A DNA stretch of 10,321 bases from assembly GCA_031271525.1 (NCBI GenBank), contig JAISVO010000133.1, positions 1-10,321 on the forward strand, written 5' to 3'. Each line of letters begins with the position of its first letter. The first letter of the stretch is position 1. This document shows positions 5,393 to 10,321 of this stretch, piece after piece. This DNA comes from Oscillospiraceae bacterium. GTDB lineage: Bacteria > Bacillota > Clostridia > Oscillospirales > UBA929. Under the pieces are notes generated by a model that was not told the origin of the DNA, did no database searches, and saw only the letters and a program-made list of their open reading frames with translations. The translations under genes and the position numbers were made by a program.

Positions 5393-6349
5393 CTAGCTGT
5401 TGTTTATGAACTGTTCCTGTTCCTCGAAATACCGGTTGACCCGGTCGTTGAACTCCTTCGCGGCGTTGTAGCCCAGCTTTTTGTGGCGGTTGTTCATCGC
5501 GGCGACCTCAATGATGACGGCGAGGTTGCGCCCCGGTTTAACCGGCACGGTCAGCGACGGGACATGTACGCCCAGCACGGCGGTCGTCATCTCGTCCAGC
5601 CCCATCCTGTCGTAATGCTTGGACTCGTCCCACAGCTCCAAATTGATGATCAGGTCGATCTTCTCGGTCGGCTTCACCGCGCCCATCCCGAAGATACGGC
5701 GCACATCGACGACGCCGATCCCCCGCAGCTCGATATAATGGCGGATCATCTCGGGCGCGCTCCCCACCAGCGACTTAGCGGAAACCTTCTTAATCTCCAC
5801 CGCGTCGTCGGCGATCAGACGGTGCCCCCGTTTGACCAGCTCTATCGCGGTTTCGCTCTTGCCGACGCCCGAGTCGCCGAGCAGCAGGACGCCTTCGCCG
5901 TAAACCTCCACCAGCACGCCGTGGCGGGTAATCCGTTGCGCGAGCGACACTTTGAGGGAGGCGATCATCGCGCTGATCAGGTAGGAGGTGGACTCCTGCG
6001 ACACTAAGAGCGGCACCCCATGGCTAGCCGCCATCTCGGCGCATTCGGGGAACGGCTCGATCCCCCGGGAGAGGATCAGGGCGGGGATCCGCTTGTTCAT
6101 CAGCTTCTCGAAGCTGACCCGCCTCCGCTCGGGAGTGAACTTCCCGATGAAGGTGGTCTCCACCTTCCCGATCACTTGAAGCCGGGAGGCGTCGAAGTAG
6201 TCGAAGAACCCGGCGAGCTGCAGCCCCGGGCGGTTTACGTCGTCCGTGACAATCTTGATGTCGCCGAGATGTTCCGGCGCGTAGACCGTCTCCAGATTGA
6301 ATTCGCTGATCAACGATGTCAGCGGCACCGTATACAGGCTGTGTTCCAA
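5393..6349 (-). CDS. hprK: HPr kinase/phosphorylase
   Basis: This 318-residue bifunctional enzyme phosphorylates the phosphotransferase-system protein HPr on a serine, and also removes that phosphate. It is the sensor of carbon catabolite repression in low-GC Gram-positive bacteria. The N-terminal domain covers about 1-130. In the C-terminal kinase domain, Walker A G-D-S-G-V-G-K-S is at 158-165, preceded by the conserved R-H-G-V-L-V-E-V-Y (H143). G-H-R-L-I-A-D-D is at 175-182, and the HprK signature I-E-L-R-G-I-G-V-V-D-V at 206-216. The Y-D-R-M-G motif is at 246-250. Length and motifs are typical, with no lost residue seen. The start is TTG (6349-6347) with GGGAGGG seven bases upstream. It is transcribed away from the beta-propeller operon and towards recR. 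No HPr gene is in the window. Confidence 0.97.
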   Translation of the reverse strand: MEHSLYTVPLTSLISEFNLETVYAPEHLGDIKIVTDDVNRPGLQLAGFFDYFDASRLQVIGKVETTFIGKFTPERRRVSFEKLMNKRIPALILSRGIEPFPECAEMAASHGVPLLVSQESTSYLISAMIASLKVSLAQRITRHGVLVEVYGEGVLLLGDSGVGKSETAIELVKRGHRLIADDAVEIKKVSAKSLVGSAPEMIRHYIELRGIGVVDVRRIFGMGAVKPTEKIDLIINLELWDESKHYDRMGLDEMTTAVLGVHVPSLTVPVKPGRNLAVIIEVAAMNNRHKKLGYNAAKEFNDRVNRYFEEQEQFINNS

Positions 6350-6356
6350 AATAGCG

Positions 6357-6378
6357 CCCTCCCTTTTCCCGCAGTATA
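6357..6378 (-). promoter_or_regulatory. Putative -10 box and ribosome binding site of hprK
   Basis: On the minus strand, TATACT (6378-6373) can act as a -10 box, with GGGAGGG (6363-6357) as the ribosome site 7 bases before the TTG start. The -35 region is weak. The leader would be only about 17 bases long. Confidence 0.5.
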
Positions 6379-6467
6379 CACCTTTTTCCCCAAAAAAGAA
6401 AGGGCAATAAATGTTGGAACAATTCCCATGCTTGTGCGTCTAAGGAAATAAGATCGGAGGGATCGAC

Positions 6468-8486
6468 ATGAAAAAGAAATTCCTGTTCTCCGGCGCGGCG
6501 CTGATTGCCGCTTTAAGTATCCTGCTCCTCTCCGGCGGAGGAAGCTCCGTCCTCCCCCTAAGCGGCTCGGGGGCGGTGCGCCTGCCCCAAACCATCGTCA
6601 GCGACGGCGAAGCCTACACCGTCCGGATGATCGACAGCGTGAAGGTTGAAACAAAACAGCCCGAACGGGAGGAGACCCTCCCTGTCGTGGGCGACAAGAA
6701 GACCCTGTTGAAGCTGCTGAAGGAGCGGGGCGCGCTCACCGACAGCGACGAATTCACTCGCTACACATCCGGCGGCGCCGAAAACAAGTTATCTGACGCG
6801 GAAGCTCCGATGGCTGCCGCCGAACCGGAAATGGCGGCGGACTCAGCTTCGTTCTCCGGAACCAACGAGCAGGTCGCCGGGGTGAGCGAGGGCGACATCG
6901 TCAAGACCGACGGCGTGTACCTCTACGCCCTGTCGGACAACAAACTGCGGATCATCCGCGCGGCCGATTTAACGGTCGTATCGGTCATCGAACTGAGCGG
7001 CAACCTCTACGGGCAGGAATTTTACCTGATCGGCGACAAGCTCGCGGTCGTCGCGCAGGAATACGCCGACTTCGGCGTCATGCCGGACGGCTTGATGGTC
7101 GAACCGGCAATCGACTCAACCGCGCCCAACCTCCCGCCGGATACGCCGGCGGCTCCCCCCGCCCCCGAATCGGACGTCTTCCGCGCGTTCGTGCCCCAGA
7201 GGAACTTTTCCCTTCTTCTCATCTATGACATCACCGACCGCGAGGCTCCCTATGAAGCCCGCCGGGTGCATATGGACGGTTGGATGGTCGCGACCCGGGT
7301 GGTCGGCGACACCGTCTATCTGGTCAGCAACAAGTCGGTCTGGACGCTCTACGGCAGCGCCGACAGCCAAGACATCCTCCCCTATACCCGGGATTCGGCG
7401 GCAGGCGAAGACTTCGCCCCGGTCGGCTACAACGACATCTACTATGTCCCCGGCACGAACGACGGCAGCTACCTCTTGATCGGCGCAATCAATGTCAACG
7501 AAAATCAACCGTTTGAGCCGAAGGCGTATTTGGGTGCCGGCAGCCAGCTCTACATGAGCGCGAAGGCGATCTACCTGACCCAGACGCGCTACAACGGGGA
7601 GTTTCTGTCCGGCGACGACAGCGCCGCCGGGTTTTGGCAGCAGGGCGACGAGTTCACCGACATCCTCCGCTTCGACGTCGAAGGCGGCGAGATTTATTAC
7701 GGCGGGATGGGAACGGTGCCCGGCTCCCCGATCAGTCAATACAGTATGGATGAGTACAACGGCTTCTTCCGGATCGCAACGACCGCATGGCAGCAGGGCA
7801 CCTTCGTTTCGGTGCTGGACGCCGGCTTACACACCGTCGGGCAGGTTGGCCCGCTGATGCCGGAGGAGCGGATGCAGTCGATGCGCTTCATGGGGACGAT
7901 GGGCTACATCGTAACCTATGAGAACACCGACCCGCTCTTTACAATCGACCTGTCCAACCCAATCGACCCGCGCGTGCTGGGCGAGTTGAAAATCCCCGGT
8001 TTCTCGCAGTACCTCCACCCGGTGGGTGACGGGCTGCTGCTCGGCATCGGGCGGGATACGCAGGAGCTGTACACCCGGGACAAAAACGGCGTCGAGACGG
8101 TCGTCGGCGCGCAGGACGTCGGGATGAAAGTCTCCCTGTTCGATGTCAGCGACCCGTTCAACCCGTTTGAAGCCGACGTGCTGTCCCTCGGCGAGGGCTA
8201 CGCCGAGGTCAGCCATAACCCCCGCGCTCTGATGACCGACCCCGAGCGGGGGCTGTACGGGTTCCTCACGGAACGCTGGAGCCGGGACGCCTACGGCAGC
8301 TCCGCCCTCCTGCTGCGGGTTTCCGGCCGGCGGTTGAGCGTCGCGAACGAGATCCGCCTGAACACCAGCTATATGTATAACGGGCGGCTCTGTTTCATCG
8401 GCGGCACGCTCTACATCGTCATGATGGACGGCGTCGCGAGCTATGACTACAACACCTTCGCGGAACTCGGGCGGGTACATTGGTGA
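6468..8486 (+). CDS. Secreted beta-propeller domain protein (Beta_propel family)
   Basis: This is a 672-residue exported protein. The N-terminus (M-K-K-K then a hydrophobic run, about 5-22) is a signal peptide or membrane anchor. No lipobox cysteine is seen, so it is not an obvious lipoprotein. An L-P-V-V-G-D-K-K-T-L-L-K-L-L segment at about 71-84 and an acidic/alanine-rich linker precede the family signature. That signature is a T-N-E-Q-V-A-G-V block with E-G-D-I-V-K-T-D-G at about 132-149, close to the T-N-x-Q-V-x-G-V-D-E-A-D-I-V-K-T-D-G of clostridial and archaeal secreted propeller proteins. Repeated short strands with D-x-S-D/N-P turns (for example D-L-S-N-P and D-V-S-D-P) continue to the C-terminus. 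Family function is not established; a protein-protein or polysaccharide-binding role at the envelope is a guess. GGAGGG at 6456-6461 sets the ATG. It leads a tightly packed operon. Confidence 0.88.
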   Translation: MKKKFLFSGAALIAALSILLLSGGGSSVLPLSGSGAVRLPQTIVSDGEAYTVRMIDSVKVETKQPEREETLPVVGDKKTLLKLLKERGALTDSDEFTRYTSGGAENKLSDAEAPMAAAEPEMAADSASFSGTNEQVAGVSEGDIVKTDGVYLYALSDNKLRIIRAADLTVVSVIELSGNLYGQEFYLIGDKLAVVAQEYADFGVMPDGLMVEPAIDSTAPNLPPDTPAAPPAPESDVFRAFVPQRNFSLLLIYDITDREAPYEARRVHMDGWMVATRVVGDTVYLVSNKSVWTLYGSADSQDILPYTRDSAAGEDFAPVGYNDIYYVPGTNDGSYLLIGAINVNENQPFEPKAYLGAGSQLYMSAKAIYLTQTRYNGEFLSGDDSAAGFWQQGDEFTDILRFDVEGGEIYYGGMGTVPGSPISQYSMDEYNGFFRIATTAWQQGTFVSVLDAGLHTVGQVGPLMPEERMQSMRFMGTMGYIVTYENTDPLFTIDLSNPIDPRVLGELKIPGFSQYLHPVGDGLLLGIGRDTQELYTRDKNGVETVVGAQDVGMKVSLFDVSDPFNPFEADVLSLGEGYAEVSHNPRALMTDPERGLYGFLTERWSRDAYGSSALLLRVSGRRLSVANEIRLNTSYMYNGRLCFIGGTLYIVMMDGVASYDYNTFAELGRVHW

Positions 8487-9382
8487 GAACCCGGCTGGTC
8501 GCGGTCTATTCGGCGGCGCACTTCACCGTTGATTTCACCTGCGCCTTCGTGATGCTCCGCGTAATCTCCGGCGGAAGCGCCCACGCGCTCTGCTTCCTGC
8601 TCTATAACTTCTGCGCGTTCGCGATGCAAGCGCCGCTGGGCGTCCTCGCCGACCGCCTGAACAGGAACCGTCTCTTCGCGACTTGCGGGTTACTCCTCAC
8701 CGCCTTGGCGGGCGCTCTGGCGTTCGCTCCGGGGCTGGCGATCGCGGCGTCGGCGCTGCTCGGAATCGGCAACGGCGCGTTCCACGTCGGCGGCGGGATA
8801 GACGTGATGAATTTCCAAAAACTCGGCGCGCTGGGGGTCTTCGTCTCCCCCGGCGCGTTCGGAATCTACCTCGGCGCCCTGCTGGGTCAGGGAAACGCCT
8901 TCCCCGTTCTCTCCGCCCTGCTCCTCCCGTTCCTCGCGGCGATCGCCGTCTTTGTGTTCTGCCGGGACGGGGTACGCAACACCCCCTTCTCGCTGTCCGG
9001 GTTATCTTTATCCCGGATGACGCTTGCCGCCGGATTGTTTCTTGCGGTCTGCCTGCGCTCCTATCTGGGCTTCGCCGCAGACTTTCCGAGGGCTGGCGCG
9101 TGGGGGATCGTCTTGGTCTGCGCCGTGGCGGCCGGCAAGGCGTCCGGAGGGTTTATCGCGGAGAAGCTGGGGCTTCCGCAAACGGGCATCGCGGCGGCGC
9201 TGGCGGCCGCTGCGCTCCTGCTCCTCCCCTACCACGCCGCCGGAATCGGCGCGGCCTTTTTGATCAACCTCACCATGCCGTTGACGCTGGGCGGGATGGC
9301 CCGCCTTTTCCCGAACGCCAAGGGGTTTGCGTTCGGCGCTCTCACTCTGGCGCTGTTCATCGGCACCCTCCCGGTCCTGTAG
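8483..9382 (+). CDS. Compact MFS-like membrane transporter
   Basis: This integral membrane protein of 299 residues has about ten to eleven hydrophobic segments. The loop after the second segment reads G-V-L-A-D-R-L-N-R-N-R, the major facilitator motif A (G-x-L-a-D-r-x-G-r-k). A G-I-G-N-G-A-F-H-V-G-G segment in the fourth helix recalls the fosmidomycin-resistance-type MFS branch. At about 300 residues it is well below the 380-420 usual for a 12-helix MFS protein. It stops at the end of a hydrophobic segment, so at least one terminal helix seems to be missing. The start is taken as GTG at 8483, which overlaps the TGA of the propeller gene as GTGA; TTG at 8480 is an alternative. The substrate is unknown. 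It is translationally coupled to the propeller gene. Confidence 0.75.
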   Translation: MRTRLVAVYSAAHFTVDFTCAFVMLRVISGGSAHALCFLLYNFCAFAMQAPLGVLADRLNRNRLFATCGLLLTALAGALAFAPGLAIAASALLGIGNGAFHVGGGIDVMNFQKLGALGVFVSPGAFGIYLGALLGQGNAFPVLSALLLPFLAAIAVFVFCRDGVRNTPFSLSGLSLSRMTLAAGLFLAVCLRSYLGFAADFPRAGAWGIVLVCAVAAGKASGGFIAEKLGLPQTGIAAALAAAALLLLPYHAAGIGAAFLINLTMPLTLGGMARLFPNAKGFAFGALTLALFIGTLPVL

Positions 9383-9384
9383 CG

Positions 9385-9732
9385 ATGGACGGATTCTTTC
9401 GCGCGCTGGCCGTCTCCCTCAGCCTGACCGTCCTGCTGGAGGCCGGTTTCGCGCTCGCTATCCAACGGAGCCGCCGAAACCTGCCGCTGGTTCTGCTGGT
9501 CAACGTGCTGACCAACCCCGCCGTCATGCTCCTCTATTGGCTCGCAGCCGCGTACACCTCATGGAACCTGATTCTGGCGCAGATCCCGCTGGAAGCCGCC
9601 GCCGTATTGACCGAAGGTTTCTATTACCGCCGGTACGGGCGGGGGATAAAACGTCCCTTCCTCTTCTCCTGCGCGCTGAACGCGTTCTCGTTCGGCGCGG
9701 GCGCGCTACTCCAACTGACAGGGTGGTTATGA
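9385..9732 (+). CDS. Small four-helix membrane protein of unknown function
   Basis: This 115-residue protein has four likely membrane helices (about 6-25, 33-56, 60-80 and 91-112). Polar residues lie inside them: E20, an N-V-L-T-N-P motif at 40-45, E70, E77 and N99. Buried charged and amide residues of this kind usually matter for function. I do not recognise the family by name. The ATG at 9385 comes 2 bases after the transporter stop codon and lacks a clear Shine-Dalgarno sequence, so termination-reinitiation is likely. A longer reading frame extends upstream to 8683, but it lies across the transporter gene and its upstream part is arginine-rich out-of-frame sequence, so the start at 9385 is much better. 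It may be a partner of the shortened transporter, or an independent membrane protein. Confidence 0.75.
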   Translation: MDGFFRALAVSLSLTVLLEAGFALAIQRSRRNLPLVLLVNVLTNPAVMLLYWLAAAYTSWNLILAQIPLEAAAVLTEGFYYRRYGRGIKRPFLFSCALNAFSFGAGALLQLTGWL

Positions 9733-10321
9733 TGATGAAAAAGACCGTACTGATCCTTCTTGTCCTCCTCGCGCTGCCCCTTCCCGCCCACGCGGACGTC
9801 ATTGTCGAGCCGGAGAACGCCTTCTACCAACGCCATCGCGGCGAGATGGAGTACGAACAGCGCGGCTATTACGTCAACGGAGAGGACGGCTGGCTGCCGG
9901 TCGTCGAAGAACCGGGGAGCGATAAGGTCCTGTGGACGGTCCAAAACGGCGAGGTTCTGCGCATCATGTTCCTCTACGCGGATTCATGGGACTTTTGGGG
10001 CGTCGCCGAGCGCAGGACGAATGACCGGTGGGAATCCGGCTGGGTGCCGATGGACCGGATGGTACTGAAATACGATGCCCAGTCTTTCGAGGAGGACCAC
10101 AGCTTTACCTCCTTCAACGGAACCTTTGAACGCGTGAGCGAGGCTCAAACCGTCACGCTCTGGACATACCCCGGTTCGGGGGAGGTCGCGGCCGAATGGG
10201 ATACAGAGTCGGTGATGGGCTGGCTGGGGAACATGACCGAGAATATCCAAGCATACGACGACCCGGACGGGCGCGAATGGGTGTATATCCCATATCTCGG
10301 CGGTATCCGGAACGTCTGGAT
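9729..10321 (+). CDS. Secreted protein with SH3-like repeats, 3' end outside the window
   Basis: At least 197 residues can be read, with no stop before the window ends. Residues 1-22 form a classical signal peptide (M-M-M-K-K, hydrophobic run, A-H-A cleavage site). The mature part has an SH3b-like module at about 47-113: G-Y-Y-V-N-G-E-D-G-W-L, then P-G-S, N-G-E, W-G and G-W-V-P-M, the spacing typical of bacterial SH3 domains. A second, weaker SH3-like segment (about 141-197) has a V-T-L-W-T-Y-P-G-S start and a W-V-Y-I-P end. Such domains usually bind cell-wall peptides or ligands outside the membrane. The ATG at 9729 overlaps the preceding TGA as ATGA, so it is co-translated; ATG codons at 9732 and 9735 are alternatives. 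An AGGGTGG stretch lies just upstream. A C-terminal membrane anchor may follow beyond the window (inference). Confidence 0.82.
   Translation, partial: MMMKKTVLILLVLLALPLPAHADVIVEPENAFYQRHRGEMEYEQRGYYVNGEDGWLPVVEEPGSDKVLWTVQNGEVLRIMFLYADSWDFWGVAERRTNDRWESGWVPMDRMVLKYDAQSFEEDHSFTSFNGTFERVSEAQTVTLWTYPGSGEVAAEWDTESVMGWLGNMTENIQAYDDPDGREWVYIPYLGGIRNVW

Noticed and set aside
7827..8480. Minus-strand open frame opposite the end of the propeller gene
   Set aside because: No ribosome site or recognisable motif, and it is antisense to conserved propeller coding sequence.
8683..9384. Upstream extension of the 115-residue membrane protein frame
   Set aside because: This part is the out-of-frame reading of the transporter gene (arginine-rich, no hydrophobic segments); the hydrophobic protein begins at the ATG at 9385.

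Overview
The window looks like chromosomal DNA of a GC-rich member of the Clostridia (Firmicutes), possibly Oscillospirales-like. Four things point that way: a large SRP RNA with an Alu domain, HPr kinase/phosphorylase, strong AGGAGG ribosome binding sites with frequent TTG/GTG starts, and a secreted beta-propeller family common in Clostridia. The genus cannot be read from the sequence. No mobile element, CRISPR array, tRNA or rRNA gene was found.

Layout: (1) 27-1396, a two-gene overlapping pair: a cysteine-rich protein of unknown function and a TtcA-like PP-loop tRNA-thiolation-type enzyme, in visibly less GC-rich DNA. (2) 1397-1660, a non-coding AT-rich spacer with two hairpins, ending in a near-consensus promoter. 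(3) 1661-1965, the SRP RNA gene. (4) 1992-5110, a co-directional cluster of a multi-span membrane protein of unknown function, dnaX, the ybaB/ebfC nucleoid-associated gene and recR. SRP RNA-dnaX-ybaB-recR is a classic Firmicutes order; the membrane protein is an insertion in it. (5) 5111-5392, an intergenic space between convergent genes that holds up to five hairpins, one of them terminator-like. (6) 5393-6349 on the minus strand, hprK. (7) 6468-10321, an operon of a secreted beta-propeller protein, a compact MFS-like transporter, a 115-residue membrane protein and a secreted SH3-like protein that runs off the window. These four are tightly packed, with two 4-base start/stop overlaps and one 2-base gap.

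The replication/repair cluster supplies the clamp-loader subunit, a nucleoid protein and a RecFOR-pathway recombination mediator. The SRP RNA supports membrane targeting of proteins. HprK controls carbon catabolite repression through phosphorylation of HPr on serine. The last operon appears to be a cell-envelope set (two exported and two integral-membrane proteins) of unknown joint function. No clearly new system is proven here. The least explained parts are the envelope operon, the cysteine-rich/TtcA-like pair, the membrane protein ahead of dnaX and the structured recR-hprK spacer.
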